A stretch of DNA of 37,989 bases from Sphingobacteriia bacterium (GCA_009930115.1 RZYY01000015.1:1-37989), one strand, 5' to 3'; numbered from the stretch's first letter, positions 7,390 through 18,829 are shown. The notes: generated from the sequence alone by a model not told the origin. Translations and numbers: made by a program.

Positions 7390-8181
7390 TTATTGAATGA
7401 CCAGTTTTCTTGCTGCCGATTTCCAGTTGCCGGCCTGCAGGTAATAAAAGTAAATTCCGCGGGGAAACTGAAGTGTTTCGAGTTGTATTTTATCCTCCGG
7501 CTGATTAACACTGAAAGTACGGATAGTTTTTCCTTCTGCGTTGGTGATAATCAGCTCGCCTGAGGAGTATGAATCCTGGAGTGCAAAAGGAATGGTTACA
7601 AATTCCTTTGCAGGATTTGGAAATGCATTTCCCATATTAATATCCAGTTTGGATTCATCAACGTCGAATGATGTCAGGTGTCCGGGCAGGTCATAGACTC
7701 TGGTTTGAATGGTGTAAGGATAAAGCGAGTAATCGTAGCTGTAGGTTGTCATTTTTGTACTTCCGTCGCTCAGCGTGTGAACGTACATATACTGACAGCC
7801 TGGTACAAAAAGCAGCTTGTTTCCGTCTTCGTCAACAACAAAGGCATTGTAGCTATAATATTGTCCAACTGTGTTGTATTCGTAATAAATGTAAGCCAGA
7901 CAAAGTTTGTCGTCGGTAGTAAAAAGATTTTCAGATACAAATTTAACGTCGTAAAGATAATTGTCTGTGGGTACTTCCAGGTTAATGGTTTTCCATAAAG
8001 AGTGATCGGTATTGTAAATTCTGCACTGGCTGGTTCCTACATGCATGATGAAAAACTTGTCACCTGAATTGGCCAGATTAGTAAACGTCCCCGAGTGATC
8101 GTAGGTTTGTTCAAGGGTGATTTGACAGTAACCCAGGTTTAGACTAAGCATAAATACGATTACAAATGTGATGTGTTTCAT
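7390..8181 (-). CDS. Secreted T9SS-sorted protein, first gene of the RRE operon
   Basis: The 263-residue product has a clear signal peptide (MKHITFVIVFMLSLNLGYC) and a C-terminal type A sorting domain (GNAFPNPAKEFVTIPF, LIITNAEGKTIRTF, FPRGIYFYYLQAG and a basic ARKLVIQ end). The middle part contains several aromatic-rich strands, including SLWKTINLEVP and LFTTDDKLCLAYIYYEYN, and reads like a beta-propeller-type repeat protein, but I cannot name it. A TAnnTTTG box (8204-8211) lies 23 bases upstream. Only 28 bases separate its stop from the PqqD-like gene, so the two are probably on one transcript; whether they act together is open. Confidence 0.82.
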   Translation of the reverse strand: MKHITFVIVFMLSLNLGYCQITLEQTYDHSGTFTNLANSGDKFFIMHVGTSQCRIYNTDHSLWKTINLEVPTDNYLYDVKFVSENLFTTDDKLCLAYIYYEYNTVGQYYSYNAFVVDEDGNKLLFVPGCQYMYVHTLSDGSTKMTTYSYDYSLYPYTIQTRVYDLPGHLTSFDVDESKLDINMGNAFPNPAKEFVTIPFALQDSYSSGELIITNAEGKTIRTFSVNQPEDKIQLETLQFPRGIYFYYLQAGNWKSAARKLVIQ

Positions 8182-8203
8182 AGTAGTTTGATAAAAATTT
8201 TGA

Positions 8204-8211
8204 CAAAGGTA
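8204..8211 (-). promoter_or_regulatory. Bacteroidetes -7 promoter box for the T9SS/RRE operon
   Basis: On the minus strand the bases read TACCTTTG, a full match to TAnnTTTG, 23 bases before the start codon at 8181 and just past the stop of the cytochrome gene. No good -33 TTTG is visible at the usual distance, so the call rests on the -7 box and its position. Confidence 0.45.
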
Positions 8212-8214
8212 ACT

Positions 8215-10338
8215 TTAGTAACAATTTGAAAAAATTATGGTTGCTGTATCTTTCAGATTTAACAGGTATGCTTTTCCTGGTGAGAGGTGGGTTAATGTGG
8301 CGATTTGCTTTTCGGGCCAATACACTCTCCATCCTGCTAGCTCAACAATGATGTTGATCTTATCGATAAAATTCTGATTCAGCGAATTTATGGGCATTTC
8401 ACAGGAACTCAGCACGGGAAGCAAATGCCATCCGGTTTCGTAGGTTTTACTTATGTTTGAAAGCGAGGAACCTCTGAAACTTAGGACAGCCGGGCTGGTC
8501 ATTTTTATAGAATAACCCTGGAAGGGGTCAAAAAAATCAATGGTATGAATACTCGCAGCAGGGTAAATTGTTCCTGAGTCACCAATCATTATTTCCATAG
8601 AGTTTATTATGAATTGCAAAACGGAATCAATTTGTGCATTTTCGGGAAGAATAAAGCAGGAAAGACTATTCCATCCTTTTCTGAGCACAGCATCAAAACC
8701 GGCATTAATCATAGTACTTACAGATTGTACAAGAACCGGAGCACGATCTGAGTTTTCATACATATTTTTGAAACGGTTGATATCATCAGAAGTATAACTG
8801 AACATATTGTCCAGCCATTTATCGTTTACAGTCTGATAAAATACATTTACAACAATTTCAATTTCTTCAAAATAATTATTTAAAGGAACATGATAACTGA
8901 TTTTGTCAGAACCACATCCCTCAATTCCGTTTTGTTTGTTGAAATCAGGATCAGTTGCTGCAAGTCCCTCAATTTTTGTTGTATCATAGCTTGGGTGTGC
9001 TGTGGTAAATCCTTCAGGCGGAATCCGATTGTCCTTTAAAGTCTGGTAAGCACGCTCCAAAACGGTGGTAACATTACCTTCAACATCACCCATCACCATT
9101 TCATAGATCTGGACTTCATCTTCGCTGTTAATGGTATTAAAATGCGGTTCAAAATCAGTGTTTTCAGCTATTAAATTATGATGATCATCTGATCTTCCAC
9201 TATGAAAAATAGTATCACCTGTATTTGTTCTGGCAATAAGTTCGATGAATGCTCTCCGGCTTGGAAATCCGGAAGGAAATTTGTGTCCTGCCTTGTTAGT
9301 CAGGAGTACATTCAAATAAAGTGTATCATTGGTTCGGCCGGTTTCTTCGACGGAAAGGCTGAGTGCCTGTCGGGTAAGCATATTCGAAGACCGGCTTATA
9401 GTGGAATCGAAGTTGGATGTCAAAGCAGTTATGCCAAGTTGCACGATGTTTTCTTTGAAAATTTTACCCATAAAAATATTTGCTCCTGCAAATTGATGCA
9501 TACCGAAAGGTAAGCGTGGTTGGAGCCAGGGTGGAACAGTGCTGATTTTCACAGAATCGTTGATGCGCGGAACGTGGCAACTTTGGCAGCTTTTATTTTC
9601 CGTGGGAAAAACAGAATTTTTCCATTCATGATAAATGGCCTGCTCCACAAATTTTTCACCTGTCGCAACGCCATTGAGGTCAACCGGGTCGGTTAATAAA
9701 GTATGACAGGAAGCACATAATTCAGAATTGTTAATATGGTTGCTATGCACAGGAGTATATCCTGTATTAAAAAGCATAGGATTGATGAATGGATTGGAAA
9801 AAGGACCCCAGATAATTTTATTGGTACCAATCGAAAAAGTTCCCGAAAAATTCCCACTTGATTCGGGAGTAATTTGATGACATACAGTACATTGTACACC
9901 ATCAAGTGCCAGGGGGTCATTTTTCATTTCAGCAATAGTGTAATAATCTTTTTGTGCATAATGGGCATTGATGTTACCCACCGGTGCATGACAGGTTGTG
10001 CATACATTTTCCAATGCTTCTTGGTGTGAAGGATTTACCAGTCCTTCATGGCTTACCTTGGCCTGCCACAGTGGATCTTTTGCTGAGTTTCCCATCATTG
10101 TTGACCGCCAGTCGTTGGCAATGCCAATTGGTGCACCTTGTCCGTTGGTCATCGAATTGTGACAAACAGCACAATTTCCCGATCCTGCGAATAAATTGTT
10201 ATAACCTGTTGGCAAAGGATTATTTCTGACCGGGATAATCATTTTAGCAGGTAAATGATAATTGTCAAACCGGAATGCCAGTAGCAAAAGAGTTATTAAA
10301 GATATCAGGAGAATGAAGAATTGCCGTGTGAGGTTCAT
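8215..10338 (-). CDS. Secreted pentaheme cytochrome c with C-terminal duplicated surface-type domain
   Basis: The 707-residue product starts with a signal/anchor helix (MNLTRQFFILLISLITLLLLAF). Five CxxCH haem sites follow: CAVCH (about residue 56), CTTCH (113), CTVCH (150), CASCH (208) and CQSCH (251). Next comes AGHKFPSGFPSRRAF, a motif common after haem clusters in periplasmic multihaem cytochromes. The last 180 residues hold two diverged copies of a GW-x-YP-x-GYS/KAY module (KGWNSLSCF with IYPAASIHT and GYSIKM; then TGWHLLPVL with VYWPEKQIAT and GKAYLLNL). A 13-codon longer frame to 10377 exists, but a -7 box covers that ATG, so I use 10338. Likely role: electron transfer in the periplasm or at the surface; donor and acceptor unknown. 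It ends just before the promoter of the T9SS/RRE operon. Confidence 0.85.
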   Translation of the reverse strand: MNLTRQFFILLISLITLLLLAFRFDNYHLPAKMIIPVRNNPLPTGYNNLFAGSGNCAVCHNSMTNGQGAPIGIANDWRSTMMGNSAKDPLWQAKVSHEGLVNPSHQEALENVCTTCHAPVGNINAHYAQKDYYTIAEMKNDPLALDGVQCTVCHQITPESSGNFSGTFSIGTNKIIWGPFSNPFINPMLFNTGYTPVHSNHINNSELCASCHTLLTDPVDLNGVATGEKFVEQAIYHEWKNSVFPTENKSCQSCHVPRINDSVKISTVPPWLQPRLPFGMHQFAGANIFMGKIFKENIVQLGITALTSNFDSTISRSSNMLTRQALSLSVEETGRTNDTLYLNVLLTNKAGHKFPSGFPSRRAFIELIARTNTGDTIFHSGRSDDHHNLIAENTDFEPHFNTINSEDEVQIYEMVMGDVEGNVTTVLERAYQTLKDNRIPPEGFTTAHPSYDTTKIEGLAATDPDFNKQNGIEGCGSDKISYHVPLNNYFEEIEIVVNVFYQTVNDKWLDNMFSYTSDDINRFKNMYENSDRAPVLVQSVSTMINAGFDAVLRKGWNSLSCFILPENAQIDSVLQFIINSMEIMIGDSGTIYPAASIHTIDFFDPFQGYSIKMTSPAVLSFRGSSLSNISKTYETGWHLLPVLSSCEMPINSLNQNFIDKINIIVELAGWRVYWPEKQIATLTHLSPGKAYLLNLKDTATIIFSNCY

Positions 10339-10374
10339 AAAAAACAATGAAATATTTTGGCTTAAAAATGATGG

Positions 10375-10382
10375 CAAAAGTA
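10375..10382 (-). promoter_or_regulatory. -7 promoter box that decides the cytochrome start
   Basis: The minus strand reads TACTTTTG, a full match to TAnnTTTG. It overlaps the upstream ATG at 10377, so RNA would begin around 10368 and could only encode the start at 10338, which is also where the signal peptide begins. Confidence 0.5.
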
Positions 10383-10498
10383 AAGTGTGATACTCTGGCT
10401 GGTGTTATAAAATTCCATGAATCTTTTATAAGATTTTCGGCTGGCTGGATTTTCAGCAGGGAAATTGTTTTTTTAATCTTTCTTTTTCAGCTTCCAGC

Positions 10499-11044
10499 TT
10501 AAATTTCAAGATTCTTTTTGTAGTCGCTTACTGTAATGCCGGTAACAGTTCTGAACTGAGAAGAAAGATACTGGACGCTGCTGTACCCCATCATATAGGC
10601 GATTTCGCTTAGCGTAAGATCCCTGCTGCGAATCAGTTCTTTTACTTTTTCAATTTTTTGTAAAATGATAAACTTTTCGAGGGTCATCTGCTCATATTTT
10701 GAGAAAATGGAAGAAATATACTGATACGAAAGATTGAATCGTTCAACCAGATAGTCTGAATTACGCACCATCGCATTGTAGGTGCTGTATTGAACAAGGT
10801 TAATAATGGCGCTTTTTATCTGTTGTGCCAACTGTTCTTCTTTGTTCGACAAAAGCTCAAACCCTTCTTCCCTGAGCATTTCAGCAATCTGGTCAAGTGA
10901 TGAAACTTCAGGGTCAAAGTCAACTTCTGCTTCTCCGAGGTCAATGCGGATAATAATTACTCCGGCATCACGTAAAATCCTTTTCACGAGTTTTACGCAA
11001 CACTGACACAACATATTTTTGATGATGAGTTTTTGGCGAATCAT
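10499..11044 (-). CDS. AraC-family regulator with N-terminal HMA-like metal-binding domain
   Basis: The 181-residue product begins with a small ferredoxin-like domain (IIKNMLCQCCVKLVKRIL, then VSSLDQIAEMLREEGFELL) like heavy-metal-associated domains, whose MxCxxC loop is here M11-L-C13-Q-C15-C16. A helical linker leads to an AraC/XylS double helix-turn-helix in the C-terminal half (SYQYISSIFSKYEQMTLEKF and LTLSEIAYMMGYSSVQYLSS, ending TGITVSDYKK). The frame stays open to 11176, but the ATG at 11044 begins the domain exactly. It is transcribed away from polA with 146 bases between. The cysteines suggest metal or thiol sensing; proteins of this architecture are frequent in Bacteroidetes but little characterised. 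No obvious metal-resistance gene is adjacent. Confidence 0.82.
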   Translation of the reverse strand: MIRQKLIIKNMLCQCCVKLVKRILRDAGVIIIRIDLGEAEVDFDPEVSSLDQIAEMLREEGFELLSNKEEQLAQQIKSAIINLVQYSTYNAMVRNSDYLVERFNLSYQYISSIFSKYEQMTLEKFIILQKIEKVKELIRSRDLTLSEIAYMMGYSSVQYLSSQFRTVTGITVSDYKKNLEI

Positions 11045-11136
11045 TATGCTGTTAAAAAGATCAAAGTACTGACAAAAATAGTTTAAAAATTTCCAGTGTA
11101 CATTTATCTTCCTGATCAAAGAGCGTTCCTTATCAG

Positions 11137-11169
11137 TTTGAAGTCCCATTGCATTTTTCTGTATTTTTG
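11137..11169 (+). promoter_or_regulatory. Promoter of polA
   Basis: A -33 TTTG (11137-11140), a 21-base spacer and a -7 TATTTTTG (11162-11169) match the Bacteroidetes sigma-ABfr consensus TTTG-N19-21-TAnnTTTG. The polA ATG follows 21 bases later. Confidence 0.6.
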
Positions 11170-11190
11170 TTGACATAAAAAAGAAAATTC

Positions 11191-13980
<2,790 letters not shown>

Positions 13981-14120
13981 ATACCGTAACACTGTATTCT
14001 TCAACATGCTGAACGGCTTTCTTTCATGATTTCTGATTTCCTCAAAGTTCAACCCCATCCTGAATTCTGGTATAATTGCAGAGAATTTAATGATGGTCAA
14101 CTTCAATGAAATTAATAATT

Positions 14121-14153
14121 TTTGCCCAAGCCATCATGATTTATCTATCTTTG
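14121..14153 (+). promoter_or_regulatory. Promoter of the ROK-GT2-tatC operon
   Basis: TTTG at 14121-14124, 21-base spacer, TATCTTTG at 14146-14153: the same geometry as the polA promoter. It lies downstream of the ATG at 14090, so the kinase must start at 14186, which is also where the conserved ROK N-terminus begins. Confidence 0.6.
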
Positions 14154-14185
14154 TGGCATTAAGTTTCATTTTAAATATTGGAAAT

Positions 14186-15292
14186 ATGAATCTGAAGGAC
14201 GACAAAAGAATAGTGATGACGCTGGATGCCGGTGGTACCAATTTCGTTTTTTCGGCAATTCAGGCGGGTGAAGAAGTAGTAGATTCCATTACAATGCCTG
14301 CTTCAGCAGATGCGCTTGTTGACCTGCTTAAGCGAATCATGGACGGGTTTGAGGAAGTCAAGAATAAGTTGAAAGAAGCTCCGTCAGCGATTAGTTTTGC
14401 TTTTCCTGGTCCGGCTGAATACGAACTTGGGATTATCGGTGATTTGGTCAATTTGCCCCTTTTCCGCGGTGGTGTAGCACTTGGCCCAATGCTTGAGGAA
14501 AAGTTCAATATTCCGGTGTATATCAACAATGACGGCGATCTGTTTGCATACGGAGAAGCTATCGGAGGCTTGCTTCCTTTTATCAATAATCTACTTGAGA
14601 ATAGTGGTAATCCGAAACGTTATCATAATCTTTTTGGAGCTACTTTTGGAACTGGTTTTGGAGGTGGTATTGTATCAAAGGGTGAGTTGCTGAAGGGAGA
14701 TAATTCAGCTTCCGGTGAAATTAACAGACTTCGCAACAAAGTTCATCCTTTTTATAGTGTTGAAGAATCAGTTAGTATTCGTGGGATTAAACGGATTTAC
14801 AGCCGCACTGCCGGAATTTCTGAAATTCTATGCCCCACACCCCAGTCAATTTTTGAGATCGGAATGGGAAAAGTTGAGGGAAACAAGGATGCTGCCCGTC
14901 AGGCTTACAGGAGATTTTCAATCGCTGCAGGAGACGCTCTTGCCAATGCTATCACTCTGATAGACGGACTGATAGTTTTGGGCGGGGGCATTTCGGGCGC
15001 TTATCCGTTGTTTTTACAAAATCTTGTTGCCGAAATGAATCACCGTTTCGAAACTCCCGAAGGAAAATATCTTCCACGCCTTGAGGTGGAAGTTTTTAAT
15101 CTTGAGTATGAACGTGACCTTCAGCGATTTATCAAAGGAGATCAGAAAGAAATCGAAGTGCCTTTCAGCCAAAAAAAGGTAAAGTATGATCATCTGAAAA
15201 GAATAGGAGTAGGCATAACCCGTCTGGGCACAACGAAGGCAACCTCATTGGGTGCATATGCTTTTGCTCTTAATGAACTGAACAAGAAATAG
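14186..15292 (+). CDS. ROK-family sugar kinase
   Basis: The 368-residue product has the ROK/ASKHA pattern: phosphate-1 loop LDAGGTNFVFS, ISFAFPGPAEY, the catalytic-Asp region INNDGDLFAYGEAIGG, phosphate-2 loop GATFGTGFGGG and adenosine loop LIVLGGGISGA. ROK proteins phosphorylate free hexoses such as glucose, fructose or N-acetyl amino sugars, or act as repressors; there is no N-terminal helix-turn-helix, so this is a kinase. The typical CxCGxxGC zinc motif of ROK is not present in the expected place, where I see instead SGEINRLRNKVHPFYSVEES. This, with about 60 residues more than the usual 300-320, marks a Bacteroidetes-type subgroup. Sugar specificity cannot be read. The next gene begins 7 bases after its stop. 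Confidence 0.88.
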   Translation: MNLKDDKRIVMTLDAGGTNFVFSAIQAGEEVVDSITMPASADALVDLLKRIMDGFEEVKNKLKEAPSAISFAFPGPAEYELGIIGDLVNLPLFRGGVALGPMLEEKFNIPVYINNDGDLFAYGEAIGGLLPFINNLLENSGNPKRYHNLFGATFGTGFGGGIVSKGELLKGDNSASGEINRLRNKVHPFYSVEESVSIRGIKRIYSRTAGISEILCPTPQSIFEIGMGKVEGNKDAARQAYRRFSIAAGDALANAITLIDGLIVLGGGISGAYPLFLQNLVAEMNHRFETPEGKYLPRLEVEVFNLEYERDLQRFIKGDQKEIEVPFSQKKVKYDHLKRIGVGITRLGTTKATSLGAYAFALNELNKK

Positions 15293-15299
15293 AGCCCGA

Positions 15300-16175
15300 A
15301 TGAAGGTATCAGGATTTACCATTGTAAGGAATGGACAAAAATACGATTACCCGTTTACCGAATCCATTCGCTCCATGTTGTCTTTGTGTGATGAGGTGAT
15401 TGTTGCTGTTGGAAATTCAGACGACGATACCCTGGCAATGGTCCGGGCAATTAATTCACCAAAAATCAGGATTATAGAAACAGTATGGGATGATTCACTG
15501 CGCGAAGGTGGTCGCGTACTGGCTGTGGAAACTGACAAAGCTAAGTCGGCTATAGCAGGCGATGCTGATTGGTGTATTTATCTCCAGGCCGATGAAGTGT
15601 TTCATGAAAAAGATTACCCTGAAGTCCGGCGTGCTATGAGAGATAATTTGAATGACAAACGTGTGGACGGACTCTTGTTTGACCACCTCAATTTTTATGG
15701 CTCATTCGATTACATTGCCGATTCGCGTCGCTGGTCATACAAACAAATCAGGGTAATCCGAAATGATCCTCAAATCAATTCATACCGCGATGCCATGAGT
15801 TTTAAAAAAAACGGCCGCAATCTTCTGGTAAAAAAAATCAATGCAACTGTTTATCATTATGGCTGGGTGCGCACCCCTGATGCTATGCAGAAAAAACTTG
15901 AAACCTTCCAAAAACTTTGGCACGACGATGAATGGATTGAAAAAAACGTGCAAAAAGCAGATGAATTTGATTATTCTCAGATTGACTCACTGGCACATTT
16001 CACAGGAACTCATCCTCAGGTCATGCTCGAACGTATAAATCGAATGAATTGGAAATTCGACTTTGATCCGACCAAGGGTATAAAACTTTCGCTGAGACTA
16101 AGAATTTTGAACTGGCTGGAGAAAAAATACGGAATCGAAATCGGAAAGTTCAAAACCTACAGGATAATCAGTTAA
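15300..16175 (+). CDS. Family 2 glycosyltransferase
   Basis: The 291-residue product starts with the GT-A fold strand VSGFTIVRNGQKYDYPF, continues with LCDEVIVAVGNSDDDT, and has the acidic metal/nucleotide site in DWCIYLQADEVFHE (QADE in place of the DxD). The C-terminal third is charged and helical (KLWHDDEWIEKN, LNWLEKKYGIEI), without membrane segments, so it is probably cytosolic. It would transfer a sugar from an NDP-sugar to an unknown acceptor. Seven bases separate it from the ROK kinase and 42 from tatC, so the three form one transcription unit; a functional link between sugar kinase and transferase is plausible but unproven. Confidence 0.83.
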   Translation: MKVSGFTIVRNGQKYDYPFTESIRSMLSLCDEVIVAVGNSDDDTLAMVRAINSPKIRIIETVWDDSLREGGRVLAVETDKAKSAIAGDADWCIYLQADEVFHEKDYPEVRRAMRDNLNDKRVDGLLFDHLNFYGSFDYIADSRRWSYKQIRVIRNDPQINSYRDAMSFKKNGRNLLVKKINATVYHYGWVRTPDAMQKKLETFQKLWHDDEWIEKNVQKADEFDYSQIDSLAHFTGTHPQVMLERINRMNWKFDFDPTKGIKLSLRLRILNWLEKKYGIEIGKFKTYRIIS

Positions 16176-16217
16176 ACTTCCTTCAAACCGGTTTGTGATC
16201 AATACCACCGCCTGAAT

Positions 16218-17057
16218 ATGAAAGATAAAAACCATAATGCAAACGAAATGACCTTTTGGGAGCATCTCGAAGAGTTGCGGTGGCATCTGGTTCGATCTGT
16301 TGTTGCGGTAATCGTGTTTGCAATTGCGGCTTTTATCGCCAAGGATTTTATTTTTAACCACATCATCCTCGCTCCAAAATCTGACGATTTTATTTCACAT
16401 CGCCTGCTTTGTGAAATGGGAAAATATTTGTCCGAAAAATTTTCTTTTGTTTCATCATCAGTACTGTGCATCAGTAATTTCGACCTTAAAATCATCAATA
16501 TCAATCTGTCAGGTCAGTTTTTAGTGCATTTATACATTTCAATTTTTGCAGGAGTATTAGTGGCTATACCCTATATAATTTGGGAAGTCTGGAGTTTTAT
16601 AAAGCCTGCTCTGTACGAAAAAGAACAGAAATATGCTGGGGGAGCTGTTTTCTGGAGTTCACTGCTTTTCATTTTAGGTGTTTTATTCAGCTATTTTCTG
16701 ATTGTACCGTTATCAATTCTTTTCCTTGGTACCTATACTGTCAGCGAAGCTGTTGAAAATCAAATTGCACTCAATTCATATATCAGCACTGTGGTTACGC
16801 TTTCTTTTGCGGTGGGACTGGTATTCGAGCTGCCTGTTTTTGTCTATTTTTTTACCAAAGTTGGGATACTAACGCCTGGTTTTATGCGAAGAAACCGACG
16901 AATGATGATAGTAATCATCTTGATTATTTCCGCAATTATTACCCCACCGGATGTTTTCAGCCAAATTCTTGTAGCCTTTCCGCTGTATGGGTTGTACGAA
17001 ATCAGCATTTATATTTCAGACCGCATTTACCGAAAAAGAGAAGAAGAGCTAAATTGA
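16218..17057 (+). CDS. tatC: Sec-independent protein translocase TatC
   Basis: The 279-residue product has the TatC layout of six membrane spans with a conserved N-terminus (MTFWEHLEELRWHLVRSVVA), the cytoplasmic loop IIWEVWSFIKPALYEKEQKY, VLFSYFLIVPLSILFL and the last helices with ISAIITPPDVFSQILVAFPLYGLYE. TatC recognises twin-arginine signal peptides on folded, often cofactor-bearing, proteins. The first periplasmic loop is longer than in E. coli TatC (around FSFVSSSVLCISNFDLK). No tatA/B gene is in the window. It is the third gene of the unit that starts with the ROK kinase. Confidence 0.95.
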   Translation: MKDKNHNANEMTFWEHLEELRWHLVRSVVAVIVFAIAAFIAKDFIFNHIILAPKSDDFISHRLLCEMGKYLSEKFSFVSSSVLCISNFDLKIININLSGQFLVHLYISIFAGVLVAIPYIIWEVWSFIKPALYEKEQKYAGGAVFWSSLLFILGVLFSYFLIVPLSILFLGTYTVSEAVENQIALNSYISTVVTLSFAVGLVFELPVFVYFFTKVGILTPGFMRRNRRMMIVIILIISAIITPPDVFSQILVAFPLYGLYEISIYISDRIYRKREEELN

Positions 17058-17167
17058 AACAATGAATAGCTGAATAGCCTATCATTCAATTATTTCACTG
17101 CTTAAGATAAATTATTTTTTTATTGTTATTAATTTAACAAAAAACAATTTTGAGCCTGAATAATATC

Positions 17168-17175
17168 TATCTTTG
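17168..17175 (+). promoter_or_regulatory. -7 box upstream of the glutaryl-CoA dehydrogenase/decarboxylase operon
   Basis: TATCTTTG, a full match to TAnnTTTG, 44 bases before the start codon. A TTTG at 17149-17152 is 15 bases upstream, shorter than the usual 19-21, so the -33 element is uncertain. This may serve the whole run to 22636. Confidence 0.5.
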
Positions 17176-17218
17176 CGGCAAATTTAATTGAGTATTTACC
17201 AGAATAAAATTATTAAAA

Positions 17219-18394
17219 ATGGCTTATCCTTTCACACATCCAGATTATGTTCTTGTGGATGAACTGCTTTCTGATGAAAATAAAATTGTTCGTTCAGCTG
17301 TTCGCGACTGGGTTAATCGTTCAGTTATTCCTGTAATTGATGAAGCTGCTCATCAGCATCACTTTCCGCGTCATTTCACCAGAGAACTTGGGGAAATTGG
17401 TGCATTCGGTCCCTTTATCCCCGTTGAATATGGTGGTGCCGGACTTGACCACATTGCTTATGGTGTGATCATGACCGAGCTTGAACGTGGCGATTCAGCC
17501 ATTCGTTCTGCCGCTTCAGTACAGACATCACTGGTGATGTATCCGATCTATGAATTTGGTTCAGAGGAGCAAAAAAGAAAATATTTACCCAAACTTGCCA
17601 CCGGAGAGTTGATCGGATGCTTTGGACTGACTGAGCCCAATCATGGATCTGATCCCGGCGGCATGGAAACCCGGTTTAAAGATATGGGGGATCATTATTT
17701 GCTCAATGGTGCCAAAATGTGGATTACCAACTCGGCAATTGCAGATGTCGGTGTAGTCTGGGCAAAAGATGAATCAGGAGTTGTTCGCGGCCTGATCGTT
17801 GAAAAAGGTATGCCCGGTTTTACCGCACCTGAAACTTATCACAAATGGTCTTTGCGTGCTTCAGTTACCGGCGAAATGGTTTTCGAAGACGTAAAAGTTC
17901 CAAAGGAAAATCTGCTCCCAAATATTAAGGGTTTAAAAGGTCCTTTGATGTGTCTTAACTCAGCCCGCTACGGAATTGCCTGGGGAGCAGTAGGATCGGC
18001 AATGGATTGCTACAACACTGCTTTGCAGTATTCACTTGAACGTAAACAATTTAAAAAACCTATTGCTTCTTATCAACTTCAGCAGAAAAAGCTGGCAGAA
18101 ATGCTGACCGAAATCACAAAAGCACAGTTGCTTATATGGCGGGTTGGTGTACTGAAAAATGAAGGTAAAGCCACTCCGGCACAAATTTCTATGGCAAAAC
18201 GAAACAATGTGGAAATGGCACTTCGTGTAGCCCGCGAGTCACGCCAGGTACTCGGAGCAATGGGAATTACCGGAGATTTCCCCATCATGCGTCACATGAT
18301 GAATCTGGAGTCAGTAATCACTTACGAAGGTACACACGACGTTCACCTGCTTATCACCGGAGCTGATATAACCGGTATTTCAGCTTTTGCATAG
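17219..18394 (+). CDS. gcdH: Glutaryl-CoA dehydrogenase (acyl-CoA dehydrogenase family)
   Basis: The 391-residue product follows glutaryl-CoA dehydrogenase closely: RSAASVQTSLVMYPIYEFGSEEQ around the substrate-binding Arg/Ser, GCFGLTEPNHGSDPG, WITNSAIADVGVVWAK, KWSLRASVTGEMVF, CLNSARYGIAWGAVG, RQVLGAMGITGDF, and the catalytic base E370 in TYEGTHDVH. These mark the glutaryl-CoA rather than the butyryl-CoA branch. The enzyme oxidises glutaryl-CoA and releases CO2 to give crotonyl-CoA in lysine, tryptophan or aromatic degradation; a non-decarboxylating version making glutaconyl-CoA is known in anaerobes and cannot be excluded by eye. It precedes the methylmalonyl-CoA epimerase by 33 bases, so it probably opens the sodium-decarboxylase operon. 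Confidence 0.88.
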   Translation: MAYPFTHPDYVLVDELLSDENKIVRSAVRDWVNRSVIPVIDEAAHQHHFPRHFTRELGEIGAFGPFIPVEYGGAGLDHIAYGVIMTELERGDSAIRSAASVQTSLVMYPIYEFGSEEQKRKYLPKLATGELIGCFGLTEPNHGSDPGGMETRFKDMGDHYLLNGAKMWITNSAIADVGVVWAKDESGVVRGLIVEKGMPGFTAPETYHKWSLRASVTGEMVFEDVKVPKENLLPNIKGLKGPLMCLNSARYGIAWGAVGSAMDCYNTALQYSLERKQFKKPIASYQLQQKKLAEMLTEITKAQLLIWRVGVLKNEGKATPAQISMAKRNNVEMALRVARESRQVLGAMGITGDFPIMRHMMNLESVITYEGTHDVHLLITGADITGISAFA

Positions 18395-18427
18395 ATTTTC
18401 ATCCGCAAAATGTAAAATTTCCCAAAA

Positions 18428-18829
18428 ATGAAAATATCACATATTGAACACATCGGTATTGCCGTAAAAAGCATCGAAGAAAGCATCCCCTATTACGAAA
18501 ATATACTCGGGCTTAAATGTTATGCCGTTGAGGAAGTGAAAGACCAAAAAGTTAAAACGGCATTTTTTCTCGTTGGTCAGACAAAAATAGAGCTCCTTGA
18601 ATCAACTGATCCTGAAGGGCCAATTGGAAAATTCATTGAAAAACGCGGAGAAGGTATTCATCATCTTGCTTTTGCTGTTGATGATGTTAATAAAGCCCTC
18701 GGGGAAACAGCTACAAAAGGTGTCAGGCTGATCGATGAAAAATCGCGAAAAGGTGCTGAAGGACTAAATATCGGGTTTCTGCATCCGAAATTTACTCAGG
18801 GTGTCTTAACCGAGTTTTGCAGCAAGTAA
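18428..18829 (+). CDS. mce: Methylmalonyl-CoA epimerase
   Basis: The 133-residue product is a single VOC-superfamily unit: ISHIEHIGIAVKSIEESIPYY, IELLESTDPEGPIGKFIEK, GEGIHHLAFAVDD and VLTEFCSK at the end. The metal ligands (His in HIGIAV, Glu in IELLE, His in GIHHLAF, final Glu in LTEF) are all present. It interconverts the (S) and (R) forms of methylmalonyl-CoA between methylmalonyl-CoA mutase and the decarboxylase. Its position directly before the carboxyltransferase supports methylmalonyl-CoA as the substrate of that complex. No mutase gene is in this window. Confidence 0.93.
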   Translation: MKISHIEHIGIAVKSIEESIPYYENILGLKCYAVEEVKDQKVKTAFFLVGQTKIELLESTDPEGPIGKFIEKRGEGIHHLAFAVDDVNKALGETATKGVRLIDEKSRKGAEGLNIGFLHPKFTQGVLTEFCSK

